A DNA stretch of 64,000 nt from Larimichthys crocea (Eukaryota; Chordata; Actinopteri; Sciaenidae): positions 14,218,701 through 14,282,700 of the forward strand of contig NC_040016.1 of NCBI RefSeq assembly GCF_000972845.2, in the 5' to 3' direction. Shown here piece after piece: positions 11,601 to 24,752 of the stretch. Every line of letters starts with the position of its first letter. Positions within the stretch are counted from its first letter, which is position 1. The notes under the pieces were generated by a model. That model was given only the letters and a program-made list of their open reading frames with translations. It was not told where the DNA came from and did no database searches. A program made the translations under genes and the position numbers.

Positions 11601-14600
11601 ATTAATGGCTAGAATTATGATAATAATTAACTTGTGCGCAAAATATCAAATCAACCTACTTATACTCAATTGTGGCTCTAACAGACAGAAAAGTTTAATA
11701 AAATAATCTAACCTCAGAGATTTTTATTATTAATTACCTTGTTACATTTTTTTTTCCAACTGTGAAGAATGAACTTGAACTTGTCTTTGGAGAGTTTTGA
11801 AAGCTAACATCATAATTTCTACAAGACAACATAATTTGGCTCACTCGATTCTCAGTGGATTTTGTTTCCAGACTTAAATCTTGTATAAAACCAGAGCTTG
11901 AAGGATTTAGTCTACAGAGTACATGTTCAAAAAAAACATTTCAAAGAGGCTGTCCTCTCCCTGACTTTCTGTGCTTCATACCTGAGATGCTATTTATGTG
12001 GTTTTCTTTAGCTCTGACGTAATAAACCTCTTTGAAGGTTTCCCATTGCTCTTCTCAGACTCTGAGTCATTTACAAAAATGTTGAGCTATTATCAGGTGT
12101 TCGACCTTTTGACTCATCAATCATGTTGAGATAATAACAGATCAAACCAGTCAGATAAGAATAGAAGTAGGTGGGACATGAAAGAACGTCCGAGAATTTA
12201 TCTGAGCACATGTGGAGGTAATACTTCTCGTCAGAGGAAATGTTACACGTACGATCGAACATGAGTGCATACAGTGAGGCTTTAATACTAAAAAAACACG
12301 CAGACAAAAACAACACAATAAGTCAAACGCCCTTCTAGTACAAAAGACAGTTATACATAATATTATGCCCTCTATTTTCTATCAGAATTATTTATGTATA
12401 TATAGAATATATATATTGTTTTTTTTATTCCAGTGGAACTGAAACAAGATAGAAAATTAATTGGGATCAAACGTAACTAATTAATTACAAACCCTGTACT
12501 GTATACCGTTTAAAAAATAAACTTTCAGTCTCTAACCCCTCCCTCAACATTTTATTAATTCGGACACATGACACTGAGTAACGATATAAACAATCCGACG
12601 AGGTGCTGAAGTGGGTTTGATGTATCAAATGGAGCTCCTTTCATGAAGACAAGCGAAGTGGCCACATGGCCTGAGTGGACGGCAAGATAAATTTCACTGC
12701 TTTGTTTAAACAGAGATATGTATGTTATGACAGCTAGATGTGGGACTCTCTCGAGTAGAGTGTAAAAGCCTAGACCTGCTGTATGTGAAAAGTATCCTGA
12801 AATAACTTCAGCTATAATTCAGCACTAGATTACTAAAACTCAATTAAACTGACTTAAAATAATGACTTGTGATGAAAAGGGTCAATGTTTTTATGAACAA
12901 ATTCACAGGCAGCGAACCAAAGGACAGTCTGTGGGTGAAAGACTGTAGTGAAAACTTGGGGTGACAATATTTATCATTGGTATCAGAGAGCTTAATTCAT
13001 CCTATTTTTAGGATGAATAATATTTATATGTATTTATGAAAAAACTAAGTGTGCAGAAGAGGGTTAAGTCATGAACCCTATTAAGTATTTTGTTTAAATT
13101 TTCTGGTTTTCCTCATATTTACATCAAATAACACCCACATAAAGATGGACAATGAGACTAAGAATGCAAACAAACCCTAAATAATAGCATCCCTAATAAA
13201 CCAACTTACAACACCAAGTAACACATAAAAGCAGGATGGATCTCTCTCACCAGCAATACCATATATTTTCAGAGCAAAGCAAGTCCTACAGCCACTCTAT
13301 TTCTTGCGTAAATGAATACTCCCAACATTATATTAAAATGGGTTTCAATACTTTCTACAATAAAAATCCCAGTAATAAATTCAACGCAACCACTGCTCAA
13401 TAATTCCACTGTGTTAAACTTGTTCTACACAGTAGCATTTAAAATTACATAATAACTTAAGTGGGATAAGACTGATGCTTGACTTGAGAAGAAGGGAAGA
13501 AAAGAAGAGAAACACTCAGATTGACAGTTATTTTCTACCTGGCGAAAAAACTCCTCCATGAGGGCTTTAGTCCATCGAGAGTGCAGCGCCCAGGGCTTGG
13601 ATGGATGGCTTATGTCGGCCGTGTGGAGTAACAGAGACAGTGCTTTGGGCTTGTCAATCCTGTTGGAGAAAACATAATGCACTTTCGTCTTTGTTGTGTT
13701 GTGCATCTCAGACATGCATAAAAAACAGACTTGACATCAGCCAGCGTGACACTAATTTTCCTGTCTGCCTCTTTGTGCGGGATTTCTAATCAGCTGAATC
13801 CGCTCTGAACATTTTATGACCTCTTGATTACGCAGCACAGCATGAACAACAGTCCATTAGCGTTACCGTTCTTGTTGTTGTAGACAGGCCTTCATTGCTT
13901 TGACTTGGAGTAGGTGGGAGGACATGTCTGTGGACAACACCATCTCTATGACAAGTGATCGCAGCTCCCTGTAAACAAAAACACACAGAGGCACACACAC
14001 ACACACAGTTTACTAGCTGACCTTGGATTATGGGAAGGAAGTATATGGAGTAAAAACGGCAAAGGAAAGAGGACTCAATGGGGTTGAGCCCTTTTTAGAT
14101 TTCCTGATGGATTTTCTAGTTCCCATGGTAACGGCAACTGCTAGAAAAGCCTGCTACATTATGCTGCTTGTATTTATCTTGATATCTGCAGAGCTCTCCC
14201 ATGAATAACAGTCACATGCTGTAGGCCTATCTGTGATATGAGAACCCTCCATGAATATGAAAATTGTTATACAGTTTGAATATTTTCTCATCCAGTGCAG
14301 AAATGGATGAAGGAGAAAGTCAGCTAATGTCAGTTTAGTTTAACATATCGGTATATATCCATCAAGCATAGCTGACTTTAAAATGTACATTACATAACGC
14401 ATTGTTAAAGGATAAAATACTCTACCCTCACTGAGAGTCCGAGAAAGTACATAGTGACTCATTCACTATATCGTCACTGATTAGTGAATGAGTCACCAAA
14501 CAGTAATAGTAACATGATCTTTTATTGATTCCTGAAGGAGAAATTTCATCTTAAGAGGTCAGAGGTCAGGGTCAGAAGCAGCCGTGTAGCTGGCAAGGAT

Positions 14601-17600
14601 TCAAAGTCTCATTTGATGAAAATTCAAGCTGGACAGATGATTGGCCTCATGGGGTCTTTGTCCCCCTTCTGTTCCCCTCCTGTCAATATGTCACCCTGTA
14701 GCCATTTTCAGTCCAACAACACAGCACTCAGCTATTTATATTTAAAATATTAAGGCTGGGTTTACTCTATGTTTTTTTTTTTTTTTGTCAAGTAATCATA
14801 TAAAAATCATTTTCCCACTGAAGTTGTAAATCTTTGAACCAAGGTCTTAAATGTATAGTTTCACTTTTTAGGACTGAACAAACAATTACCTAGCAGTTGA
14901 GAACTGTAGTTTTTAGCAAAGGTTACTCAAACAGGAGTAATTAGTTCATTTGTTAGGAACTAAGCTGTGGATTATTATACATTTGGTCCTCTTGTGAGTA
15001 TTACAGTACAGCAGCAGGGTGGTGTATGTGGGATTTATACAAACTATAAATATATACTGCTATATATCTGAGGCACTGTCATTTTTAGCAAGAGTAAAAT
15101 ATAAAAAATAATATTATTAATAACATTTTTGGGTGTGTAAGCACTAGTGGGTATTTGCGAAAGTAGAAGCTTGAATGTGGGATTTAAAATAAAAGACAGT
15201 GCCCATGTTCATGGTAATTAAGAAACCCTGTGTAATAGTGTGGCTCATCACTGTGTTCAGTTTGCAATGACACAAAGGAATAATGTATCATAAGCTTTGG
15301 CTACAGAGACAATGTTTGTTTGTATCCCATTTTATGAATCACTTGTTTGCTGTGCAAACTTTGAGTAAGTATTTTGCCCAACATTCCTAATCTCTTTCTA
15401 TGTCAGTAAATGAGATGTAGGTCTTTTGCTAAAAAAGAGAACGAATGAGAGGTCATAACATTCAGCTGTGTAGTTACGTAGGTGGGGAGCAGAGTTGTGG
15501 GTTTTCCCAGAAAAGGAGCTCCTCAATGCCTTTGTTCAAAATGCATCCTGGTCTAATACGGTAACTTCTTCAGTATCTCCATCGCTTCTCTCTGTGCAAA
15601 ATGCAGAATCATAATGAAACTATAAAACAAGCCATAGCCAGATGTTCTTTCTCGACAAAACCTAAAAACTCAGTCAGAGATAATGTGTATCACAATAGTG
15701 GTTAAATGTTGTTGTGGTAAATAAGGCAAGAGATGAATACTGGCAGGAAATGGTTGATCAGCTCAATGCACTCATAATGCCCCAACATAACATGACAATT
15801 CCACAGAGCTCTTTAAACCTTGCGGCAGCTCTTTAAAGATGTTGCAATCACTTTTATTTTTGACCAAATCAAAAAAGTTAAAGTTATTGATTTAATATTA
15901 TCAGTGATAAATAGACCTAATAGTCTACCAGTCAACTTTTTAATTTGTGTGCATTCAGCATGGTCTGTGCCTTCAGTATATTTTAGTGCATCGTGATGAG
16001 CTGTGTAACATTTAAACTGTTAAGCGGGGTTACGGGAAACTACGTTGTCTCTTATCCTGGCAGCTGTTGGTTTCACTCGTCACTCAACCTAATTATGGAA
16101 ACAATTCAATAATATACGAACATAACTTCTAGGAGACAGGTTTAAAAGTCACAATGTAATGGTACAGTTTGCGTCACTAAAATTGGCTATGTAGCTTCAT
16201 TTTGTGGTATCACTGATTTACAGTCTTCCATCAGATGATAATTTATATCACTCATAGATATATAGAAAAGAATTAGTGAAAGTAATAGGTTAAATGAGAA
16301 CTAGAAAATCCAAAATGTCTCGGTAACCCATTGTCACACTTCAATTTTTGGTATTTTTTATTTAATTAAGATTTAATGTTCATGTATGAGAGTTCTGGTT
16401 GCTGCTCAGATTCTTTGCAAGCTTTCTCAAAGAGAGAGAGAGAGTTTTTTCTGCCAGCAGTTTTCTGTAAATGATCACTTCCTTGATGTAAGTGTCTCTA
16501 TCTGTAACAACAATAAGCAACATCATTTTAGATGGTGAAAATGTTGCCGCCTTACATCCATTCCTCTCTGGTCAGATTTATGAAGATGTTCATTTGATCG
16601 TCCTGCAGCAGGCGAAACGACGCACTCAGGTGATGGCTTTCCTGTACCGACCGATCATTGTAGATCAAAGCAAACTCTGACCTGTTAGACAGAAAAGCAA
16701 ACAGAGCGTGTGAGTAAAAAGAGTACAATTCTGTAGTGGTGCAGGAAAGAGGAGGAGGTGAGAATTTAAAACTGAAAATTCTTCTGAGCACTGATTTAAA
16801 GAGTTACAGCAGCAAATTAATTGTAATTAAGGAGTTAACTGGAAATTCACATTATATACTTTTAGTTAGTTGAGTATTCTTTTGTCCTATAATTACCATG
16901 AATTTACATTTTGAGGAATGTTCAAATTAATTTAAAGTCACTTATAATCTTCTCTTAAGAAATTTATGGGAAACCATAGTACTAATGAAATAAAGCGTAA
17001 CAGTAACAAAGCACACATAAAAACTTAACTCCTAAAGGCTTTTTAACTTTTGTGATTTGACTCTTTTGGGTTTTAATTTGTCTTTTTGGTGGTAATAAAT
17101 AGAAACTTAATTTCCAGTCTTGTTCGGCAGCATGCAGCCTCAAAACTCTGAGAAGTCCCATGTTGCACAACATGAAGTTGTTTATTCATTTGGTAATATG
17201 TTAAGTGTTAGGCGCACACATGTAATACATTAAGTAAGAAACAACAGAGTTATAACAGTCAGTATCTCACGCCTACAGGAGGTGAGTGTTTGACACTAAG
17301 ATGATATATTTAGGGTGGAGTACAACTTTAAGGTAGACGTTGTTCAGTTTCTGTAACTAAGACATTTTATTGTGGGTACAATTATTATTCCCAGAATAAA
17401 GCATGATGATGATGAGTGCCAAGAGAATATGTTCTTTAGCTCTCTTCAGATGTGGAAAATCGGCATCTAAAAATACTGTGTTCCTTCCATGAAGATGTGT
17501 TTGCTTTAGTGTGCTCTCTCTCGCACTCTCACTCACCCTTTTTAAAATGGCACACAGGCCTTTAAGAAACACTACCCTACTATTTCTACACTCGCTGACA

Positions 17601-17643
17601 TCTTTTACTATTTTACGGTTTCACAACAGGATGCAGCGTGTGA

Positions 17644-17694
<51 letters not shown>

Positions 17695-20600
17695 GCTGGA
17701 ACATGGTTAATAAAATATGTTTCAGAAAAAAGAGCTTACTTTGTGTGGATGTGAAAGTTGTTTGTGGTTCCCGTGTGTTCATAGTCATGGATGGCTGCAG
17801 CAAATAGTGAAGCCATCACCTCAAGCTCTGTCAGCCAGTGCTGGAAAGACACGAGACAAAGCAAATGAATATAAAATCCCTGCATCTGTAGTAGGGTGCA
17901 CATACTGTACTGTGACAGGAACAGTTAAAGTTATAATCGTGTGACAATGACAATTAATGTGCAAATATTTAGCTAGTAGCAAAATGTTCACAATCTAGTA
18001 TCTTAGCACGCTGACATTTGCTAACAAGTACAAAACATTTACCACTTTTAATCTACCACAACATGAGGTGGTAGATTAAAAGTTATGAGGTTATTCATAC
18101 TGAGGGGAACATGAGTGTATGTACCACACTTCATGCTAATCCATGCAATAGCAAATGAAACATGTCACTCAAAACGTGAGATGTCCACCTCATGGGTAGC
18201 CCTAGTAGAAATGTGAGGCCTTTCAAAGTTTTGTGGAAATCCAAGAGGTAGTTGTTGAGATGAAAAAAAGACTGAATTGCCACTAGCGAGGTTAAAAAGA
18301 AGGTTAAAAAGGTTAAAAAGATGTAAATGAGCGGCACTGTTGCACTGGGTGACATCTTCAATGTGTTTCATTCTGTAGTTTAGTCCACCAAATGTGAATA
18401 AATCTGCAGCTTAAAAAATAGTCCTCAAAAGATCGATGATGAGTAATGTTTGCTAATAATGATGGTGGCTAGCAGTTTTAGGAAGTTAAGTAGCATTTTT
18501 AAGCCTCCATCACCTGCTTTTAAAGGTTTATATCTTCAGTACAAATATATGGACATGGGACTGAACGCCGCAGATTGGGTTATGCTCAAACAGAACAAGT
18601 TCGTACCACTTGTTATCCAACCACATTGGGAATTAAGTGTTTATAGTCGTTTGAAAGGGCCACCCCTGAAGGTGAAATAAAACGTGGGTGTGAATGTTGG
18701 AGAAGTTATTAAGTTATAGAAATTGTTGAGTGCAGACCGCCTAGTCCAACATTAGAAAAGTTTGAAGGCAGGACTATTCTACCAAACAACAAGCACTTCT
18801 GAAGAGGCATACCAGTAATTTAACATGTTGCTTGTTTTAGTCTTTTCGTGCAATTTGTTGACAATCAATCAAAAAATAAGCAAAAAATACGAATATTTAA
18901 ATAAGCTCAGTGTACCACGAGTCCAGAGCGCAGTAGCAGGCAGTGCAGCGTCTGGGTCACATCAGCAGCATGAACGTGGCTATGGTAAGGGTTGTTGTGT
19001 TTGCAGTATCCTCTCTCCAGTGCTGACAGGAACGCAGTCAGGCACGAGATGGGGATCTGCAAAGTGCATTACATAATCATTAAAGTCAAAGTTGTGTTTA
19101 GAAATCCACGGTCCACAAAGCTTGTGTCAACAATAAAAGCTCAAACAGCTTGAATGTTGTAATAAAGTTGTGGTTAGGATTGACAGGGTTTACGGTATGA
19201 TGAGTGTGATTTGCACACGTAATTTGGCAGCCCCTTGTTCCTTCAAACACCACAAATTGGTCATAAAAGCCATATGCCAGATTATATCTGCAATTACAAA
19301 ACACATTTCCTACAAAAGTATCACAAGACTAAAGGATTTCTCACTCAAAGCACTGACATTCTTGTATTTCTGTGATAACATATTATATGGAAAGAGCTAT
19401 ATATATATACACATACACTGTCCAATGAAATACAAAGATCAAAGACCTTAAAACGGCTGTTGAGTCCATATCTGGTGATCAGCTCAAAGAACAGAGTTTG
19501 TAGAGCGTGATCAGAGCTGGCTGAGTTCAGAGCAAACACGTCAAAGCTCCAGCGGTCAACATCCTGAGTAAGAGAAGAGAAAAGTGACTTTATTGATGCA
19601 TGCTCGTGGTGCGTATATGATCTCTTTTGTGTTGTCCAAATTTATTGCGCAAACACCCGAAGCAGAGTGAGATTTATGATTAGTGGAGGCTTACCCTGAG
19701 GCAGTTTACGACCGCCGCAGGTTGGTCTGGCATGGCTGCCGTGTAGGCCCTCTTGAACATCCTGGAATAATGCAATGTTTATGTTGAGTTCAGTTAAAGT
19801 TCAGATGTTGACACTGTGCAGAAAACTCGTCTCAGGAGCTGTTTATATAAATCCTCCAAAGTCCCTGTCCCCATTGGAAGGATGTTTTAAAGAGAAAAGG
19901 AGGCTAATGTTTCACAGCCCAGTGCAGCTGTCTGTGTTTTCTGTGGAAGTGATCGTAACAACTATGTATGAGGTTATATCAGAGTTATAGTACAGAGGTG
20001 AAAATCAGTCATTTAAAATGGGAATTTTATAGTATGAGATGATCGTTTCCTTATTTTATTGTATTCAAGTCACATAAATATAACATATAGCTGTACGACT
20101 GGTGCTGTTTCTGTTCTGCAGCAGCTGCATTGTTACAGACAATAATCAAAGATCCCAACAAATCACACAGGCCTCACTAAATAAAAACAATAACCAGATG
20201 AGATATTTAAATGAACATGCGTGTTATTTTACCTCTCCACAAATATCCCAGCCTGCACTGCATGCACAATGCTACGAAACTTGGGCTTCTCGTCTGACCG
20301 TCGTACAGGCCGTCGAACCCTCTGGGTGAAGGTGGACGCCAGCCAATCAGTGACTTCTGAAGGTACGCCGTCTGACTGTAGCTGCTGGAGATCGTCCTCA
20401 GAATCCAGACACTGCCTGAGAGGAGCCACACACATACACAAAACAGTAGACAGACAGTATGAAAACACAGAGACACTGATGGATAAATATACTGGATAAA
20501 ATCAAAATAGGATCATAAAAATGTATGAATGCCGTAGATTTACTGTCCACCATTTTATTCGCGTGTCAGAATTGAGTGTGTAAATTTGGGCATTATACAG

Positions 20601-23600
20601 TGCTCATGGCATCTACAATACTTTCTACTAACAATCCCACGATGCAAAGCATCACATTTTATAGAGGCTATAGTGATGATACATGTGTTTTGTAAGTGTC
20701 TTAAATCTCAGTTTACTGTTTACTTTATAGAATGACACTGGGTGTTGAAGATGAGGATTAGGCCTATTCAGCATTATGTCAGTTAACCTGAAAGGTCATC
20801 GTAAAACTGTGGCATAGCTGAGATCCATTAAAAAATGCAACATTAATCAATAATTACAGAAATATACAGTTATCTTTTAAGATTGGGAATACAAGGAAAC
20901 TAGAAGATTGTAAAAAAGATTCTACCAATGATGATAATATTGCTCGTATGAACAATTATTTCTTATAAACAAAGTAATTGGCTACACCAATTAAATGTGT
21001 AACCACATTAGCACCACATTATATGGCCAGTTAATGCTTATTAAAATGCAGAATAATTAAAGTTCATGCACTGTTATCTTGAAATTCAAAAAGTGGGTGC
21101 AGTTGAATAGTTAATTTTGCTTAGGAAGGTTCCTAACTGTCCTGAGTAGCCATGATAAGAACCTCAATTCACTGTTCGGGCATTCACAACCAGACAAAAA
21201 ACAAAACATCAATTCATTTGAAGAGTGTCATGCAGAGAAAAAGTGTGTGAATATGGACAGATGTGTTAATGGGATATAAAAACTTTGATCATGAAGTCTG
21301 TTGTGTTGTTGACTGTGGAGCTGCGTTTACACACAAAGTAAAAAGATTTTCTAACTTTGATCATCATGGAAGTTACCATTGCTAATTAAGCATATATCTT
21401 TGCCACAACTTGCTGTATGAGTGGACAGCAGGGTGAGCAACCATACCAGCAATTCAACAATTCATTTTACTTCTGTGACAGGTGGACAATATTCATTTAT
21501 TATTTTAATTCTGACGTTGATAATGAAGTCATATTTTTACCGGGTTTTCCACATTTATATTTCCTGCATTAAACTACAGAAGTGCACAGGGAGTATCTAG
21601 TAAGTATCTCAGATACTGCGCGTTTTGTAGTCCATCTTCTGGACTGGAGTTTTACCACAGGTCACGTCAATAACATTCACTGTTGCATCATGAAGTAGTC
21701 TAGTGTAAGTGCAGTCTGATTCTCTGAACACCGCAGTAATCTTCTTCTGACTCCTTATGAATTCTCCTTCACATCTTGACCTCGATGGAAAACATCACAA
21801 GGTCAAGGAAAAGTGCTTAGGAAAAGACTTAAGAGCTTATTCGACGGTACCCAGTGACTTATTGTAGGTGTCTGCTTGACTTTGCTTTAAAAACCTATTT
21901 GTGACTTTTACTACCTGCCTGTTAAAAGAAAGTTTTTCCTTGCCATCATGCTTGCTCAGGGTGAGAATTGTCGGGTCTCTGTAAATAATATAATATTATA
22001 GAGAAAACGGTCTAGACCTGCTCTATATAGAAAGTGTCATGAGATAAATTTTGTTATGATTTGATGCTATATAAATAAAAATGAATTGACATTTTATCAA
22101 TTTGAACTTTGGCACCTGATTATCAGTGTGGCAGAAATATATATAAAGGCATAGTTAATGGTCTGAGGGGCTCCAGCAAAAGTAAAGAAGCCAATAATTG
22201 CTTTATTTTTCAGTAAATACATTTTTTTGAATAAATAAAAATAATATTAGTTTGGCATATTGCATCACATTAATCCAGATGCCCCAGTTTCCTCCGACAG
22301 ACATACATACAGGTCAAGTTAATTTTCAATTCTAAATTACTCATGGGTGTGGATGTGAGTGTGAATGGTTGTCTGTCTAGATGAGTTAGCCCTGTGACCA
22401 GCGAACTCTGTGGGATAAGCTTCAGCCTTCTGCTACACTGCAAATGAAAAATGAGTGTACAGTAATGGATTAATTTTAGCGCTAATGTTTTTGTTTTTTG
22501 TGCACTTTTGGGCTGGGGACAAATATTATCAGAAAGAAATTAAGTACTTTCCCTACTATTCTAATTTAATATGTAATATATATAATATGTTATTACAAAA
22601 TCATATTATTGTACCACCTTGTTCCATCGAGGTAAACCGCCTCCAGTAACGACGCTGTGAAATCCAGATTCTTTTTGATTTCTTCAAAGTCGACATCTTT
22701 CTCCTCCAGCTGCTTCAGCATGCTCCTCAACCTGACAGGAAACACAATTTATTTGGAAGTGATCACAACAAAAATAAAACTGTACATGTCCTTCGTGAAA
22801 GTACTGAATCTGCTGTTTCACCTTTTCAAAACAACAATCACTGAGAGCGTAAAAATGGTTGGATGTTACAGCAGAAAGTCTTCACATTAAATCATACTGA
22901 GTACAGCAATAAAAGTTATAGCTCCAAAGGAAAGGTCATTTTGAACATAATGGGGACTTTGTGTGATACAAGATTTCTAAACACGACTCTATAAATTGTC
23001 AGCACTTGTCATTGTCTTAACTGAGTGAAACAAGGCCCAGGAGGTGCTTTAACAACAGGTTGAGAAATAATTCTCAGGAAAGGAAAGAGTTCATTTGGAA
23101 GTGATTCATGCCCAAAGAAAGCCAGTGGCAAAAGGGCATCATTAGTGCCAAATTTTCCATGAGAGAAAAACTTCCCATGGTTGAGGTCTTATGTAATCCA
23201 CATTTTGTCAAAGTGGACTCTGAAAAATGTGGTTTTAAGTGTTTCTGACATTCTGATCTTGTTTGAGAACATGTTGCTCATTCTTGATTTTGAAACTTTT
23301 AATCAAATTACGACAGAGAACTGGTGGAAATGCGTTAATCTCCTGCGGTGTAATAAAGTCCAAATGCTTGGAGCTTGTGTCACCACCTGCAGTGTGTTAA
23401 TGCAATCTCATCTCAATAATAAATCTTTCATAGTGTAATAAAGCTCAGATAGAACTTGAAACTTTCCATTTTGATGGGATTTTATCTTCTCCGTGGCCGC
23501 TTGAATGATAGATTTGTTTGATAAGCTAACACATTTGTGCCACAGATAATTTCTCTAAAGCATTTTGGTGGGCTGCCCGTATGGTGCCGTGACCAGAATT

Positions 23601-24752
23601 ATTGTGCTCAAACCACGCCAGGCCACACCGTGGAGCCAACTCCTGGGGATGAGACGCTCACAGCTTTTCAAGTGTTTATCACGCTGGCAAGGGCTTTCAA
23701 AAGCTGTTGAGTCATAAAAATAGCATGCATCTGAATGCCACAGCTCACTTTCAATCTCAAGTAATCTTTTGTGATAACACAGTCTTTTTTGTTTCAACTG
23801 TTCGCAGTAGAAGAGCTTCTCACAGGACGTTTACAGGAAATTACTCGTCAAGTGCACTCGCGAAACTCTGTTTATAGAGAGAAATGACAAATCCTCCTTT
23901 GGCTCAGACTTTGTTGAATCTACACACTGCAACATGTTGAATGGTATCAGCTTTGTCAGCACAAATCTTTAAGTACATTTCTGTGTCTAGGGTTTTATTG
24001 AGGGGAAAAAAAGATGAACAGAAACTTTAAAAAACTCACATCATTGTAAATATGGTCTATCACAACAAGACAAAAGTGTTGATTTCTGTCAAAAAAAGAA
24101 CCCCTGAAACACTCAACAAGGTTCCAAGCTGTGAACATTGCACACTAATAACATTAAAGTCTTAACCAAAACAAAACCACATGACCCATCACCTCTGCAG
24201 CACATTTTCCTCCCACAGCTAGAGCATGAGTAAGATCAGTATTCACACAGTCACTTGGGGTGACAAGTGTTTGCTCTCATATGCTACTAATAATAGTCGG
24301 AGAAAATCTTGATGAAAGCATGAAAGATTTAAAATCTTTTTTAAAAGGACACACTGCAAGGTAAGAATAAACTTCTCATTCTTTGCTCTGCAGTGATCGA
24401 GGTCAGCAATTTTTCTTTTTTTTTTCAAATGTGGCTGCTGTGTTATCTCTCATCACTCTGTTGTACGGGGTGTATTTTTGACTCACATATTTCCATTGCT
24501 GCAAAACAAGAAAACTCCTACATCAGAATATGATCCAAACAGACTTACTGCACCAAACAGTGATCAATCGTGTTCATTTTAGAGATGTAACGTTATTACG
24601 ACGCCTTATTTATGCAGTCAAAAAAAAAGGCTGAATGTGTAGATAAGTAACTATGATATAAACTGTCCTCTTGCGCTCTTAATCTTAACCCTGTCTTACC
24701 TAGAGATGGGGATCTGCAGCCGTTTCTTACGGATTCGCACCAGTTCAGCCAT
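8641..24752 (-). CDS. pde1b: Calcium/calmodulin-dependent 3',5'-cyclic nucleotide phosphodiesterase 1B, PDE1B2-type
   Basis: Fourteen minus-strand exons join in phase: 24752-24700, 22731-22618, 20415-20233, 19761-19695, 19563-19447, 19056-18916, 17840-17740, 16681-16556, 13968-13867, 13659-13539, 10446-10365, 10193-10076, 9252-9116, 8729-8641. They total 1551 nt (516 aa), the length of human PDE1B2. The enzyme hydrolyses cAMP and cGMP in the cytosol and is activated by Ca2+/calmodulin. The N-terminus [18 protein letters not shown] parallels the human PDE1B2 leader; the calmodulin-binding helix [18 protein letters not shown] follows. Catalytic residues are visible: His203 ([11 protein letters not shown]), His243-Asp244 ([11 protein letters not shown]), Asp350 (HTADISHP) and the invariant Gln401 (ESQIGFIDF), each 20 below human PDE1B1. 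The tail VSFRSTW favours 1B over 1A or 1C, as does synteny. Confidence 0.93.
9333..9450 (-). repeat. Partial copy of the 1571-1829 MITE family
   Basis: The sequence ttaaaggaataattgaatat followed by tttgggaaat, then gctaagcataaaggctgg, matches the characteristic end and interior of the element at 1571-1829, but the opposite terminus is missing. It lies in the intron between the pde1b exons 10193-10076 and 9252-9116. Confidence 0.45.
9515..9965 (+). repeat. Probable interspersed repeat relic in a pde1b intron
   Basis: This is a GC-richer block in an AT-rich intron, ending with cctggtgttcgtaataaact and then atctttaactgattcagtct. That ending resembles the 3' part of a dispersed teleost element, from memory. 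It contains a short GT run at about 9568-9582. The 113-residue minus-strand frame across it has no recognisable domain. Confidence 0.35.
10975..11100 (-). repeat. Interspersed repeat fragment, copy 1
   Basis: The pattern ttgacaaagacagattgaag, gagtgacaggaatgtggg, gggaatgacatgcgg, then cagattcaaac is shared with the segment at 52885-53015. It resembles a tRNA-like dispersed repeat of fishes; the remnant cagattcaaac looks like a degraded B-box region. It lies in the pde1b intron between exons 13659-13539 and 10446-10365. Confidence 0.5.
12745..12832 (+). repeat. Fragment of a dispersed repeat, also at 21840-22092
   Basis: The segment with gtaaaagcctagacctgctg, tatgtgaaaagtatcctga and aataacttcagctataattc parallels ggtctagacctgctctatat, agaaagtgtcatgagataa and attttgttatgatttgatgc at 22008-22068. 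Truncated remnant. Confidence 0.45.
14454..14496. repeat. Perfect 15-bp hairpin with two AP-1-like sites
   Basis: gtgactcattcacta (14454-14468) is the exact reverse complement of 14482-14496, separated by 13 nt. Each arm carries an AP-1/TRE core, TGACTCA at 14455-14461 and TGAGTCA at 14489-14495. It lies in the pde1b intron between exons 16681-16556 and 13968-13867. Regulatory function is inference only. Confidence 0.55.
14519..14560 (-). repeat. Reverse-oriented retroposon tail
   Basis: cttttattgattcctgaagg followed by agaaatttc is, on the minus strand, a variant of the aattt-cc-ggattaataaag tail at 3880-3916. It is followed by an agaggtcagaggtcagggtc stretch. Decayed. Confidence 0.35.
17644..17694. 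repeat. Compound (CA)n(TA)n microsatellite
   Basis: About 28 bp of CA repeats run directly into about 22 bp of TA repeats, roughly 45 bp from the donor side of the pde1b exon 17840-17740. It is responsible for short open frames on both strands. Confidence 0.9.
18044..18083. repeat. Perfect 16-bp stem, 8-nt loop hairpin
   Basis: acttttaatctaccac (18044-18059) is exactly complementary to gtggtagattaaaagt (18068-18083). The flanking sequence up to about 18330 (ctgaggggaacatgagtgta, then accacacttcatgctaatcc) resembles a dispersed percomorph repeat, so the hairpin may belong to that element. It lies in a pde1b intron. Confidence 0.6.
21840..22092 (+). repeat. Dispersed teleost repeat, larger copy
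   Basis: This segment includes gtttttccttgccatcatgc, ttgctcagggtgagaattg, cggtctagacctgctctata and ctatataaataaaaatgaat. It resembles a very common fish repeat (recalled, not searched). A truncated relative is at 12745-12832. Located in the pde1b intron upstream of exon 20415-20233. Confidence 0.5.
22280..22435 (+). repeat. Degraded SINE-like copy related to 62941-63297
   Basis: It shares tttcctccgacagacata, a ctctaaatt-like stretch, gatgtgagtgtgaatggttg and tgggataagctt with the better-preserved copy at 62941-63297. Its 5' tRNA-like head is missing. It lies in a pde1b intron. Confidence 0.5.

Noticed and set aside
17511..17807. 98-codon plus-strand frame with His/Thr and Ile/Tyr repeats
   Set aside because: Translation of the CA/TA microsatellite plus antisense pde1b exon.
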